From the NCBI GenBank assembly GCA_903888485.1, contig CAISTS010000032.1, positions 62,001-126,000 of the forward strand: a DNA stretch of 64,000 nucleotides, read 5' to 3'. A model generated the notes under the pieces. That model made no database searches, had not been told where the DNA came from, and worked only from the letters and a program-made list of their open reading frames with translations. This document shows, piece by piece, positions 8,948 through 18,026 of this stretch (position 1 is its first letter; each line of letters opens with the position of its first letter). Both the position numbers and the translations under genes were made by a program. This stretch comes from an uncultured bacterium (GTDB taxonomy: Bacteria > Pseudomonadota > Alphaproteobacteria > Rhodospirillales > Rhodospirillaceae).

Positions 8948-9035
8948 CCAGTCCCCCCCAAGCGGAACCCCCCTCCGCATACCGACCATCATTGCGTGAG
9001 TCGGCTTCGGAACCAAGCCGCTTTCGGGCTTGGTT
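8933..9035 (-). promoter_or_regulatory. Two abutting inverted repeats over the third receptor's start
   Basis: CCGAAGCCGACTCAC (8933-8947) is perfectly complementary to 8996-9010 across a 48-base loop. Directly next to it, AACCAAGCC (9011-9019) pairs with 9027-9035 across 7 bases. In the mRNA order the small hairpin forms first, then the large one, whose 3' arm holds the GTG start and whose loop holds the G-rich Shine-Dalgarno. The segment between them can form a third, competing hairpin (GGCUU with AAGCC). This looks like a possible translational or attenuator switch, but is unproven. Confidence 0.5.
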
Positions 9036-9270
9036 TTGACCTCATCACATTTGTGAGGTAATGACCGTCCGGGTCAGCGGCGCGACGACGTCTCTGTGCC
9101 GCGCGAAGGTACTTGTCCGGACGAGCGCGCGGCGCTCCCTTGTTCGCGAAAAGCTCTGTAGAGCGTAAATCCCAGCCAGAGGCGCTCGCGATAGCCGATA
9201 CCGGCTTCGAGCGGCCCGCGACCTACGTCGGCGGCGCGGCGGACGTGAGCTTCCGGCACGAGCTGCGGCA

Positions 9271-10623
9271 CTAAGCCATGAACCCGACGTCGGGGGTCGC
9301 GAAACGGCCGATGTTGGGGAACACCTGCGTCATCGCCTCCGGCGCGACACCGAACCAACGCGCGAGTGTGGCGCCGTACTGATCAAGCGACGTCGTCGGG
9401 ATCAGCACGCCGCGCGCGTTAGCGTCGTCCGCGCCGCCCAAGGTCAGATCGGGGAATTTTCCGAAGAGGTCACCACCGCGCACCGCGCCGCCGAGCACGA
9501 GCTGGTGCCCGCCCCAACCGTGATCGGACCCGCTGCCGTTGGATTCCAGCGTCCGGCCGAAGTCGGTTTCGGTGAAGGTTGTGACCTTGTCGGCCAGACC
9601 CATTTCGGCGGTCGCATCATAGAGCGCGCGCATCGCGTCGCCCACCTGGCGCAAGAGGTCCCAGTGCGCCCAGCTTTGGTTCGAATGCGTATCGAAGCCG
9701 CCGAGCGATGCGAAGAACACCTGGCGCTGCATGCCGGTGCTGGCGCGCAAACGGATGATGTTCGCCACCTGCTGCAACTGCCGGCCCAGGTTGGTGCCGG
9801 GGAATGTCGTGGCGAGCGGTGTTGCGGTGCCGGTGCTGCGCAGCATGGTGTTGAGCGCGAGCGCATCGCGGCGCACGGTGTTGGCGGCCTGCACGAGCGT
9901 GAGCCCATTGTCGAAGGCCAGCACTTCCTGCAGCGCCTGGGCGCGCGCGGCGGCGGAGGACGCCGGCCAGGAATTCATACCGGCGGCGGTCAGATCGAAG
10001 CCCGGATACAAACTCGCCGACTGGATGGTCGTGCCCGTGGTGATCAGCGCATTGCCCGACATGGAGAAGGCCGCCGGGAACCGCGCCTGACCGTTGAGAC
10101 CGTTGACCGCGTCGGCGATGCGCCCGGCCCACCCGGTACCGCCGGCGCCGGAGCCGTAAGGATCGCCGGCCTGCTTGGCCTGCACCTGGTCGGAATGGGA
10201 GAACAGATTGGTGGGCAGAGGTACTGAGCGCGCCACGTATTGCGCACGGGTCGTCGGCGCGGCGAGCACCCCGACATTGGCGACCACGGCGAGACGGCCA
10301 TCGGCCCACAGCGGTGCGATGGCATTGAGGCCGCTATTGAACGCGTAGGGGACGCCGGCGCGCGTGCTGATCGCGGTGACTTGCGTGTTGTTGTCGGGCA
10401 GCGCAAGGCCGCGCCGCGCGGCGCGGTACAGCGCGAGCGCGCCGGCTTCTTGCGGGATCACCATGTTGTGGCTGTCGTTGCCGCCGAACAGGAAGATGCA
10501 CACCAGCGCTTTGTAGTCGGGCGCGCTCTGGGCAAAGGCGCTTGTGCCGGCGAGACGCGCGAAGGCGGCAGTGCCGGCGGCGGAACCGGCGCAGCGCAGG
10601 AAGGAGCGACGAGAGGTGCTCAT
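9271..10623 (-). CDS. DUF1501 family protein, Tat-exported
   Basis: This 450-residue product begins with a twin-arginine signal (STSRRSFLR, then an alanine-rich hydrophobic stretch ending near SAFAQ). FLFGGNDSHNMVIP follows, characteristic of DUF1501 proteins, which belong to the alkaline-phosphatase/sulfatase-like group. GGFDTHSNQ and DFGRTLESNGSGSDHGWGGH in the second half are also typical. The start at 10623 is preferred: AAGGA lies 7-8 bases upstream, and the alternative TTG at 10638 overlaps the preceding stop. It is coupled to the DUF1800 gene at 10635-13010, the usual partner. The biochemical role of the pair is not established. Confidence 0.92.
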   Translation of the reverse strand: MSTSRRSFLRCAGSAAGTAAFARLAGTSAFAQSAPDYKALVCIFLFGGNDSHNMVIPQEAGALALYRAARRGLALPDNNTQVTAISTRAGVPYAFNSGLNAIAPLWADGRLAVVANVGVLAAPTTRAQYVARSVPLPTNLFSHSDQVQAKQAGDPYGSGAGGTGWAGRIADAVNGLNGQARFPAAFSMSGNALITTGTTIQSASLYPGFDLTAAGMNSWPASSAAARAQALQEVLAFDNGLTLVQAANTVRRDALALNTMLRSTGTATPLATTFPGTNLGRQLQQVANIIRLRASTGMQRQVFFASLGGFDTHSNQSWAHWDLLRQVGDAMRALYDATAEMGLADKVTTFTETDFGRTLESNGSGSDHGWGGHQLVLGGAVRGGDLFGKFPDLTLGGADDANARGVLIPTTSLDQYGATLARWFGVAPEAMTQVFPNIGRFATPDVGFMA

Positions 10624-10634
10624 GTTCATATCCT

Positions 10635-13010
10635 TCAATGCTGCACGGCGGCGAGGCCGGAGATGGCGGTCAGATACAGCGCCATCTGCATACGCTCCGA
10701 CGCGGTCTGCTGCACGGCCATGACATTGGCGATGCTTTGGCGCATGCCCTGGGGCATGCGGCCGTAGAGCAGCGCCTGATCGACGCGGTCGATCAATTCC
10801 ACCGGCGTAGCCGCAGTGGTGAACGGCGTGAGATCCACCGTGAAGTCCGAGCCCGGATTGACGATCGCCTGCCAGAGCAGGTTGCCGCGCAGCACGGCGT
10901 CGGTCGGCGAATAGATCTGGAACTCAGGTCCCGGCGTCGTCGTGCGCGGGATGCGGTAGAGCGGCGAGTAGTATCCGAACACCGACGGCGGCGCGAGCGG
11001 GTCCTGGGACATCTGGTTGAGCTGCCAGCTCAATTGATTTCCAGGGCGGATGTTGCCGCCAAGGGCGCGTGTGAACGCGGCCAAGTGCTGGATCGGATCG
11101 CGCAGGCGCTCGGGCGCGCCATCGCGGGCCTCGGTATCGGTCAGGATCGCATGCACGGTGGCTTTGAGATCGCCGCGTGTACCAAGGCCGTTGTTGTCGA
11201 ACACCGCGGCAACGCGCTGCACGTAGGCCGGCGACGGATTGCTGGTGACCAGCGCGCGGATCAGGCGTGTGGCGATAAACGGCCCCACGTTGGGATGGCG
11301 GAAGATGCAGTCGACGGCCGCATTCATGTCAGCGACGGTGCTCTGCCCCGCAGGCAGCGTGCAGCCGAGGAACGCCTTGGCGCGCGTATCGTGATTAACG
11401 TCGCGTGGGATCATGGGCCCGGAGAAATTCTCCCAGTTGTTGGTGCCCGTGCCCTGATAGGTCCAACCGGTGAAGGCCAGGGCCACCTGCTGCACGGCAG
11501 CCTGGTCATAGGTCGGTATGAGGTTTTGGTTCGCATCGCGCGCGTGCGTGCCGTCGGGATTGAGCTGCCAGAGGCCGATGCTGAACAGCTGCATCAGCTC
11601 GCGCGGATAGTTCTCGTTGGCGCCCCGTCCTGCCGTAGGGCGGTTGCTGTTGGCGATATCGAGGTACTTGCCCATCTGTGAGCTCACCGAGACCTCGCCG
11701 AGCAAGCTGCGGTAGTTGCCGAAGGCGTGGCTGGAGAGGATTTGCAGATAGGGCACAATCTCGGGCGGGTAGATGTTCTTGTTCATCGAAATGACGATGA
11801 TCTGCCCGAGCGCGTAAGCAACGCGTTGGCGCAACTGGTCCTCGGCGGTGGTCAGGCGGCTGACGTACTGCGCCCGGAGCGTTCCGGAATTGAGCGTGGC
11901 CACATCAGGGAACGGCGTCTCGGCCATGGCGAATTGTTCATCGAGCCAGGCATCGATGCCGATCTGCTGCACGCGCGCGATCGAAGCGGGCGTCGCGCCG
12001 AAGGTGGCCTGGTTGAGGAAACGCGCGGCGGCGAGATTGGCAGTGCCCTGGCTGCTGCCGGCCGCTGGCGGCCCGGCGATGGTCACCGTCGCTGTTGCCG
12101 ACGCCGTCGTCGATGCCTGACTGACGGCGCGGATCGTGACCATCAGCTGCGAGGCCGTGGACGCCGGGGCGGTATAGAGGCCGCTGCCCGAGATAGTGCC
12201 GACGTTGGCGTTGCCGCCTTCGATACCATTGACGCTGTAGACCACCGACGCATTGTTGCTGCCGCTCACCGTCGCGGTGAATTGCCGCGTGCCGAAGGGC
12301 GCGAGCGATGCCGCGTTCGGCGTCAACGAAACCGTGACCGCCGGCGGTGTTGGGGTCGGCGCGGGTGTTGGCTCGTTCGGATTTGTGGGCGTGGTGGGCG
12401 TGTCGCTGGTCACCGCGAAGGCCACCGAGCCGCTGGTGGTGGTGCCGAGCCCGGGATTGGTGACTTTGATTCCCAGCTTCTTTCCGGCTTGCGCGGCGGT
12501 GATCGTGCCGCTGATGCGCAGCCGCGTGACCGAGACGTAGGTCACCTGCACGGGTGCGTCGCCGACCGTGACGGTCGAACCGGCGCTGAAATTTGCGCCA
12601 TTGAGCGACAGCGTGAAGGCGCCGACCGGGCCCGACGTCGGCGCAACGCTCCAAAGTTGCACGGGAACCTGGGTGATGTTCAGCGTCACCGCATCGAACT
12701 TGTTGGGATAGGCGGTGCTGGTGGCACGCACGCTGACGGCGGGGTTGGCAGGCACAGTCGCGGGCGCGGCGTAGAGGCCTGTCGCCGAGATCGTGCCCAC
12801 CGTCGCATCGCCGCCGGCGATGCCGTTGACCGACCAGGTCACGGAATTGGGCGACAGCGGCACGTAGGCGGTCAGTTGCCGCGTGTCATTGATTGCGACA
12901 GATCCGGACTTGTAGACGGTGATATTGCTTTCGGCCTGGGCCGGGCCTGCGAAAAGCAGCATCGCGACCAGGGCCATGAAGGCCCCGCGGCATCGCGCTA
13001 TCGTCATCAT
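10635..13010 (-). CDS. DUF1800 family protein with Ig-like and IPT/TIG domains
   Basis: This 791-residue exported protein has a signal peptide ending near AQAE. An Ig-like module (about 34-110, with SVTWSVNGIAGG) is followed by an IPT/TIG-like module (about 118-195, with SGPVGAFTLSLNG), a Pro/Thr linker (PTNPNEPTPAPTPT) and a second Ig-like module sharing the SVNGIEGG...GLYTAPA pattern. The DUF1800 domain runs from about 330 to the end (AARFLNQATFGAT, NYPRELMQLFSIG, FTGWTYQG). DUF1800 and DUF1501 genes are commonly paired and secreted. The Ig/TIG modules suggest surface or polymer contact (inference). The stop lies about a dozen bases upstream of the DUF1501 start, so translation is probably coupled. 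Confidence 0.92.
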   Translation of the reverse strand: MMTIARCRGAFMALVAMLLFAGPAQAESNITVYKSGSVAINDTRQLTAYVPLSPNSVTWSVNGIAGGDATVGTISATGLYAAPATVPANPAVSVRATSTAYPNKFDAVTLNITQVPVQLWSVAPTSGPVGAFTLSLNGANFSAGSTVTVGDAPVQVTYVSVTRLRISGTITAAQAGKKLGIKVTNPGLGTTTSGSVAFAVTSDTPTTPTNPNEPTPAPTPTPPAVTVSLTPNAASLAPFGTRQFTATVSGSNNASVVYSVNGIEGGNANVGTISGSGLYTAPASTASQLMVTIRAVSQASTTASATATVTIAGPPAAGSSQGTANLAAARFLNQATFGATPASIARVQQIGIDAWLDEQFAMAETPFPDVATLNSGTLRAQYVSRLTTAEDQLRQRVAYALGQIIVISMNKNIYPPEIVPYLQILSSHAFGNYRSLLGEVSVSSQMGKYLDIANSNRPTAGRGANENYPRELMQLFSIGLWQLNPDGTHARDANQNLIPTYDQAAVQQVALAFTGWTYQGTGTNNWENFSGPMIPRDVNHDTRAKAFLGCTLPAGQSTVADMNAAVDCIFRHPNVGPFIATRLIRALVTSNPSPAYVQRVAAVFDNNGLGTRGDLKATVHAILTDTEARDGAPERLRDPIQHLAAFTRALGGNIRPGNQLSWQLNQMSQDPLAPPSVFGYYSPLYRIPRTTTPGPEFQIYSPTDAVLRGNLLWQAIVNPGSDFTVDLTPFTTAATPVELIDRVDQALLYGRMPQGMRQSIANVMAVQQTASERMQMALYLTAISGLAAVQH

Positions 13011-13262
13011 TCTGATGTCCCCTGCTCGATCTTCGTCCTAGATACGAAGCCGGGGCCGCGGCAGTTGCATGGATGTGCAAATTATTCTGGCGAAAAGCCT
13101 GATTCCCCTGCCGATTTTGGGGATTTTCCGGCTACTGCAGGCGCAGCAGAGTCTGAATCGAAACGCCGTCGTAGTCGCCGGCGGAATGTAACGTCGCCGC
13201 CGTTCCCATGGCCCGCATGACCGCCTTGCCGGCAAGGACGCGACGGTCAGGTGCCGGGGCGT

Positions 13263-13436
13263 TCAATGTACCGTCGCCCGCAAAGCGTCGGAGACGCGCG
13301 TCCAAAAGCGCAACTTAGGAAAGTCGACATCGCACAGCGCGTGAATCGCCAAAAGGCCGACCACGGCGAACGGATCGACGTCCTGCTTGGCGCTGAGTCT
13401 GACGATATGCGCGCCGACTTTGGCTGCCCTACTCAT
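13263..13436 (-). CDS. Small hypothetical protein (57 aa)
   Basis: The frame starting at ATG 13436 is preceded by a strong AAGGGGGG Shine-Dalgarno and encodes 57 residues (MSRAAKVGAHIVRLSAKQ...). There is no leader, no clear transmembrane segment and no recognised family. The middle (DPFAVVGLLAIHALCDV) is moderately hydrophobic. It stands alone between the divergent DUF1800 and DUF6065 regions. The ribosome site is the main support for calling it a gene. Confidence 0.5.
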   Translation of the reverse strand: MSRAAKVGAHIVRLSAKQDVDPFAVVGLLAIHALCDVDFPKLRFWTRVSDALRATVH

Positions 13437-13618
13437 TTCCATTCCCCCCTTACTCACCCACGGCTCCAGGGCTGCGGTTCAGAGGCGAATAAGCATACTC
13501 CGCATTCGTTTGCATTTGAAATGAGCCTTCGAGCCGCAACGGTTCTTGGTCGACGGTATCTAGCCACGGTCAGGTCAGGTGTTATCATTCTTTGCGCGGG
13601 AAGAGGGTCGGGGGGCCG

Positions 13619-14434
13619 ATGCTGAAGTGCTACGTCCAGGGACGCGTGATTCCCAAGCTGGTGCCGGCCCGCCCGCACCGCGACTGGATGGACCAGTTTC
13701 CGGAACGCCACCCATACCGCTGCCTGCCGCTGGCCGTCGCCAACACCTTCGGCTGGGAACTAATCTCGCCTTGCGATCTCAAAATCGAATGGAACGGCGG
13801 GCCGGAAATCCCCGATCTCAAGATCACGGCCGAAGACGGCTTTGCCAACGTCGGCGATTTCGCGGTGTCGAACTTCTCGCGCGGAATCGTCTCGTTTCAC
13901 ACAGGATATTTGTTCGTCACCGATCCCGGCTGGTTGCTGCTGGCGACCGGTCCCATGAACGAGCCCGTCGACGGCCTTGCGCCGCTCACCGGCCTGATCG
14001 AGAGCGACTGGTTGCCCTACCCGTTCACCATGAACTGGCAGGTCCAGCGCCCCGGCGTGTTCCGTATGAAGAAGGGCCAGTCGTTCTGCCATGTCCTACC
14101 GGTGCAGGTAGAGCCGCTGCTGCAAACCACACCGGAGATCCTGGATTTCTCCAGCAATCCCGAACTCGCCGCGCATGTCGCCGCCTACCGCGAGAAACGC
14201 GTGGCCCTTCGCAACACCATGCTGGAAGCCAACCAGCGCGGCGAAGATGCGCCGTCGTGGAGCAAGGAGTATTTCCACGGCAAGCTGGGCGACGGCACCA
14301 CGCCGATCAAGCACTATCAGAAAATCCGCATGGCCGAGCCTATCGACCGCCGGCCACCACCGCCGCCGGCAGACCCCAAGGCCTTCGGCTATAAGAGCGG
14401 CATCACCTTCGATCTAACGCCGCGCAAGAAGTGA
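13619..14434 (+). CDS. DUF6065 family protein
   Basis: This 271-residue cytoplasmic protein starts at ATG 13619 (G-rich GGGGGG just upstream). The block HRDWMDQFPERHPYRCLPL, followed by ANTFGWEL, then SNFSRGIVSFHTGYLF, TGPMNEP and FTMNWQ, matches the DUF6065 pattern as I know it. There is no leader or membrane segment. The function of the family is unknown, and its conserved Trp/His/Asn-rich blocks suggest a small-molecule or iron-oxygenase-like site only speculatively. The gene is a single unit, convergent with the small membrane protein at 14435-14593, whose stop directly abuts it. Confidence 0.75.
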   Translation: MLKCYVQGRVIPKLVPARPHRDWMDQFPERHPYRCLPLAVANTFGWELISPCDLKIEWNGGPEIPDLKITAEDGFANVGDFAVSNFSRGIVSFHTGYLFVTDPGWLLLATGPMNEPVDGLAPLTGLIESDWLPYPFTMNWQVQRPGVFRMKKGQSFCHVLPVQVEPLLQTTPEILDFSSNPELAAHVAAYREKRVALRNTMLEANQRGEDAPSWSKEYFHGKLGDGTTPIKHYQKIRMAEPIDRRPPPPPADPKAFGYKSGITFDLTPRKK

Positions 14435-14593
14435 CTATTGCGCCGCCGCCGGTGCGGACGGCGCCGGCTCGCGCGGCGCCGCGGTGAACAGCAGGGTCGC
14501 GAACACACCCAGCACGATCAAGAGCAGCGCGCCTGCGATGTAGTGCTTGAGCGTAACCGGGACCTTCTCGTCTTCGTCTTCAGTGGAGTGCAT
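14435..14593 (-). CDS. Small single-pass membrane protein (52 aa), unknown
   Basis: The frame from ATG 14593 encodes an acidic N-terminus (HSTEDEDEKVP), one hydrophobic helix (YIAGALLLIVLGVFATLLF) and a Pro/Ala-rich tail. It resembles small inner-membrane proteins of unknown role. The Shine-Dalgarno is weak (AGGA, about 11 bases upstream). The stop directly abuts that of the convergent DUF6065 gene. Confidence 0.6.
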   Translation of the reverse strand: MHSTEDEDEKVPVTLKHYIAGALLLIVLGVFATLLFTAAPREPAPSAPAAAQ

Positions 14594-14878
14594 GAGCAGT
14601 GTAGTCCTTGCCGTCGAACCGTTCATAGGCGCGCGCCACAGGCTGCAGGGCGGGTCGCCTTTGTTACCGCGCAAGTGTGAAGGCTTTTGGGCGCGGAACC
14701 AAGCCCAGCGGGGTCAGCTTTTCGGACCGGCGGGGGCATGTGGCAATCATCCAGAGTCTTCGCGTGGAGACGGCCTCCACCGCCGCTTTTGGCCCTTTCC
14801 AGGCTTCACCTTCAGGCTGCGTTATGGCTTTATTGTCGCTCCGACGGACCCAGATTGGCGACGGCGGAGGGGGATGAT

Positions 14879-15112
14879 ATGGCCATTGCGACCTATGCTG
14901 TTGTGCGTGCGGGCAAGTACTGGACCGTCAAGTACGACCAGAAGAACTACGGCAACTACAAAACCCAGCAGGAAGCCGTCGACAACGCCATCAAGACAGC
15001 TTTCAACGTCGGCGAAAAAGGCCACGAGGCACGCGTACTGGTGCAGGGGATAGACAACAAGCTGCGAGTCGAATGGGTCTACGGCAAGAGCCCCGATCCG
15101 CCGAGGGGCTGA
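14879..15112 (+). CDS. DUF2188-like small protein
   Basis: This 77-residue protein starts at ATG 14879 behind GGAGGGGG. The first 50 residues (YAVVRAGKYWTVKYDQK, then NYKTQQEAVDNAIKTAF) fit the DUF2188 pattern: a strand pair with a central Trp, then a helix rich in Ala/Glu. VGEKGHEARVLVQG completes the domain. These small alpha/beta proteins have no established function. It is a lone gene, convergent with the cyclase at 15134-15856. Confidence 0.65.
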   Translation: MAIATYAVVRAGKYWTVKYDQKNYGNYKTQQEAVDNAIKTAFNVGEKGHEARVLVQGIDNKLRVEWVYGKSPDPPRG

Positions 15113-15133
15113 GGCCCTTTAGAATATCGCCCC

Positions 15134-15856
15134 CTAGAAAATCGCCAGCGCGTTGACCGGCGAGCCCGTACCGCCCGGCACGGCTATCGGTCCCACCGTC
15201 AGCATGAACTCCCAGCGCTTCAACCGCGCCGCCGTCTCCGCCACGGCCTCCAGGTCCTGATTGTCGAGGATGTTGACACCGAGTGCGGTGATGGAAAGCA
15301 CGTGGACCGGAAACGGCATGCCTTCGACCAGCGACGGGATGTCGATCAGAATGCCGCGCGTCACCACTCCGCCTTTCAGGGCGTCGATGCCAAGCTGAGC
15401 GCAGGTTTCGGCGGCATGGACGTCTTCGGTCCTCAGACCATTGTAAACTTGGCCCTTGTAATTGTAGTGGCACAGCGAATCGATGTGGCTGTGGGCGAAG
15501 CCATGATAGGAAACGCTGTAGGTATCCGTGGCGTAGATACCCTTAATCATGGTGCGCCCAAAGGGCTGCGGATTGTCGGGCGCTTTTTCCGTGAGCGGCG
15601 GATGGGCCAGCGACACCACCGTGCCAAGTTTGGCGAGCGCGATGGCCTCGCGCCGCTTGGCATCGGTGACAAGATTGGCGGCGCCCAGTTGATCGCCGGG
15701 TCCGTACACCCAGCTCTTTACCTCGTTGAACATCTTGTCGAATTCCGCGAAGTTGCGCGGATATCGCGCCGTCGTGGAATCGCCTGCGGCCACAAGAGTG
15801 GGCACCGTGCAAACGACGATGAGCGCCAGCACGCGTGCCATGGCTGTGTGTTTCAT
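15134..15856 (-). CDS. Exported cyclase-family protein (kynurenine-formamidase-like) with an apparent internal deletion
   Basis: This 240-residue protein with a signal peptide belongs to the cyclase/kynurenine formamidase superfamily (PF04199), metal-dependent hydrolases. The metal-binding motif is visible as HGFAHSHIDSLCHY (about residues 118-131), and the C-terminal block EFMLTVGPIAVPGGTGSPVN is intact. Relatives are usually about 300-350 residues. Here, GILIDIPSL (near residue 176), which normally leads into a long central segment with a GDxxLIRTG-type strand and a second conserved block, runs straight into EGMPFPVHVL. About 80-100 residues seem to be missing in frame near base 15325. The product may be inactive, or a compact variant. 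Confidence 0.8.
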   Translation of the reverse strand: MKHTAMARVLALIVVCTVPTLVAAGDSTTARYPRNFAEFDKMFNEVKSWVYGPGDQLGAANLVTDAKRREAIALAKLGTVVSLAHPPLTEKAPDNPQPFGRTMIKGIYATDTYSVSYHGFAHSHIDSLCHYNYKGQVYNGLRTEDVHAAETCAQLGIDALKGGVVTRGILIDIPSLVEGMPFPVHVLSITALGVNILDNQDLEAVAETAARLKRWEFMLTVGPIAVPGGTGSPVNALAIF

Positions 15857-16068
15857 ATCGCCCTCCCCTGTTGCGCAAAGTCGGTAAGCCTCGCTTTCAG
15901 CCTATGCCCTCAATTCACACCGATGCCGTCGCGCACATGCGTGGTGCGCAGCAGTGCACTGCACACACACGCACTTTCATCGAAGTCTCGCGTGGTGAAG
16001 GGGTGACAAGTCACGACTGCGCGACTACCATTCTGGCTTGGCGGAAATTGGTTTTGCGGGAGGTCGCA

Positions 16069-16332
16069 ATGAACCAGCAGCGCATACGACGCACGCCGCA
16101 GATTTACCTTGGCGTCGGAACCAACGGTCGCCATTACGGCGCCTCTACAGCCTCGCCCTACTTCTACTTTGAGGGCGCTTCCGAACAGGACGTTGTGTTG
16201 AAGGTGCGCGCCGCGGTTCAGTTCTATGACCGCTGCAGAGACAAAGAGCCGAGCCCCATCAGCCAAGCCGCGATCGTGCCGCTCGGTTCACTGAACCCCT
16301 CGAAAATCGTCGACTGGGATACGCTGAGCTAA
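16069..16332 (+). CDS. Hypothetical protein (87 aa)
   Basis: ATG 16069 follows GGGAGGTCGCA, a good ribosome-binding site. The product is soluble with no leader and begins MNQQRIRRTPQIYLGVGTNG, followed by aromatic-rich SPYFYFEGASEQDVV and a short helix. I do not recognise the family. It is 51 bases upstream of the glycosyltransferase gene on the same strand, so the two may share a transcript. Confidence 0.6.
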   Translation: MNQQRIRRTPQIYLGVGTNGRHYGASTASPYFYFEGASEQDVVLKVRAAVQFYDRCRDKEPSPISQAAIVPLGSLNPSKIVDWDTLS

Positions 16333-16383
16333 GGCCTTTTCCCGCCGCGCTTAGGCTGGCGTAGGCCGGCATGCTGCCTTATC

Positions 16384-17661
16384 GTGGGTTGTGGGACTTC
16401 CATTACAAGGCTGCACGCGTTGAGCCCCGACGATTCCAAGGCGAGTTACGAGCTCGCTCTTTCCTATTTCCAGCGCGCTGAAAGCGTTTTTGACGGCCTC
16501 AGCCCCAGCGCCGATGTTAGGCCGGACTTGCTGAAGGCTCAGGAACACGCCAAACGCGCCCTCGCCGCCCAGCCCGATTTCAAGAACGCGCAGCGCGCCA
16601 TGATCGTCGCCCACCTCGGGCTCGGCGAGATCTACGAGGCCTGTATTGCTGGCCTCAAGTACAGCGAAATGCCGCCGAACGACCCTAACTTCCCCGAGAA
16701 TCTCAGGGACATCCGACTGCGCATGGGTCTCGATAAGACTTTGCGCACGCCGCCCGGAGAGGGCGGGCTTCCGTCCGAGCGTCCCACCCCCCTGCCGCCG
16801 GCGCGCCGGCGGGACGATTGGGAGGACGCCGCGATCGCGGAAATGACGCGGCTGATCCCTGCGCCCCTGACGGGAACGACGGCGGTATTCTTTCATGTCG
16901 ATGTCGGCGAAAATCATCCCTTCCTGGGCGGGCGCGCGGGTCCCAAGGTCGACTATTTGGGCACACTCGAGATGGCCTGCCGCTGCGCGCGGGTGACCCA
17001 GCCCGGCATCAAGATCATTTTGCTCAGCGATACGGCCACGCACCTGCAGGGCTTCACCGGACCGGATTACGTTGTGCGCCTGCCGCGCGACCCCAATCAC
17101 CTGATGTACGCCCGTCTGCGCGCCTGCCAGGCGCTGGCCATGAGCGGCCGCTTGGCCGGGCCCGCGCTCTTCCTTGACACAGACGTCTGTCTCAATCGCG
17201 ATTTCGCCCCGCTTCTGGGCGGCACCTTCGAGGTCGGCGTGACCTACCGGTCGGCCTTACGGTTTCCTCTTATGCCGATCAACGAAGGCCTGTTCATGTC
17301 CACGGGCGTGCGGCCGGCGGCGCTGGCGGAATTTCTTGGCAGGTGCCTCGATTTCTACGACTGGCTCGCGCAGCTCGCCTTCGTGCGCGAACGTTACGGG
17401 TTCGACGTGCGTTTCTGGCGCGGCGGGCAACTCTCCATGAACCTTTTCGCCGGCTGGCGCGTCCCGCCGATGGCGCCGGAGGACGCGACCCTGTACGGCG
17501 TGCGCTGTCGCTTCTTCCATTGTGAAACGCACAATTATTCCGTTCCCGCGGACTCCTCACTCGAGGGATTGGACAAATACTGGGCCCTGCACTTCAAGGG
17601 ATTGCTGCCGAAAGCGCTGATGAACCAATATTTCGAGCGAATCCAACAGCGCGCGCGTTGA
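16384..17661 (+). CDS. Glycosyltransferase-like protein with N-terminal TPR-like region
   Basis: This product of up to 425 residues has an N-terminal helical stretch (about 15-95: SYELALSYFQRAESVF, KAQEHAKRALAAQPDFKNAQ) resembling one or two TPR units. A catalytic-looking domain from about 165 has FLDTDVCLNRDF, a DxD-type nucleotide-sugar/metal motif as in GT8-like and related transferases, followed by INEGLFMSTG. The start is uncertain: GTG 16384 and TTG 16420 are both in frame and neither has a strong Shine-Dalgarno. No leader is seen, so it is cytoplasmic. Acceptor and sugar are unknown. The DUF952 gene follows 8 bases downstream. Confidence 0.7.
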   Translation: MGCGTSITRLHALSPDDSKASYELALSYFQRAESVFDGLSPSADVRPDLLKAQEHAKRALAAQPDFKNAQRAMIVAHLGLGEIYEACIAGLKYSEMPPNDPNFPENLRDIRLRMGLDKTLRTPPGEGGLPSERPTPLPPARRRDDWEDAAIAEMTRLIPAPLTGTTAVFFHVDVGENHPFLGGRAGPKVDYLGTLEMACRCARVTQPGIKIILLSDTATHLQGFTGPDYVVRLPRDPNHLMYARLRACQALAMSGRLAGPALFLDTDVCLNRDFAPLLGGTFEVGVTYRSALRFPLMPINEGLFMSTGVRPAALAEFLGRCLDFYDWLAQLAFVRERYGFDVRFWRGGQLSMNLFAGWRVPPMAPEDATLYGVRCRFFHCETHNYSVPADSSLEGLDKYWALHFKGLLPKALMNQYFERIQQRAR

Positions 17662-17669
17662 GGACGGCA

Positions 17670-18017
17670 ATGACGGCGATCTACAAAATATTGCGGCGCG
17701 AAGAGTGGCTTGCGGCCAAAACCAAGGGCGCGTTCGCCGGCTCGGCCGTGGACCTCGCCGACGGCTATATCCATTTCTCGACTGCCGGCCAGGCTGAAGA
17801 GACCGCGCGCAAGCACTTCGCGGGGCAGGACGATCTCGTTGTGCTCGAGATGGACGCCGCAGCGCTGGGACCAGCCCTCAAGTGGGCGCCCTCACGTGGC
17901 GGCGCGCTGTTTCCGCATCTCTATGCGACGCTGGATGTGCGCCACGTCAGGGCCGTGCACGACGCGCCGCTCGGCGCGAACGGTATCCCCCTCCTCGCGT
18001 TCCTCGCCGCCCGATAA
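17670..18017 (+). CDS. DUF952 domain protein
   Basis: This 115-residue cytoplasmic protein starts at ATG 17670, eight bases after the glycosyltransferase stop. It contains the DUF952 signatures: YKILRREEW at the start, DGYIHFSTAGQAEETA, a central VVLEMDA strand, FPHLYATLDV, and a C-terminal hydrophobic strand. The family resembles the RNA 2'-phosphotransferase/ADP-ribosyl-transferase fold, but its role is unproven. The transcript ends at the hairpin 18027-18054. Confidence 0.88.
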   Translation: MTAIYKILRREEWLAAKTKGAFAGSAVDLADGYIHFSTAGQAEETARKHFAGQDDLVVLEMDAAALGPALKWAPSRGGALFPHLYATLDVRHVRAVHDAPLGANGIPLLAFLAAR

Positions 18018-18026
18018 TTCATAAAA

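Noticed and set aside
9074-9358. Minus-strand open frame that overlaps the DUF1501 gene end
   Set aside because: Its first half lies in another frame inside the DUF1501 gene and the rest matches nothing I recognise. There is no ribosome site, so it is not called.
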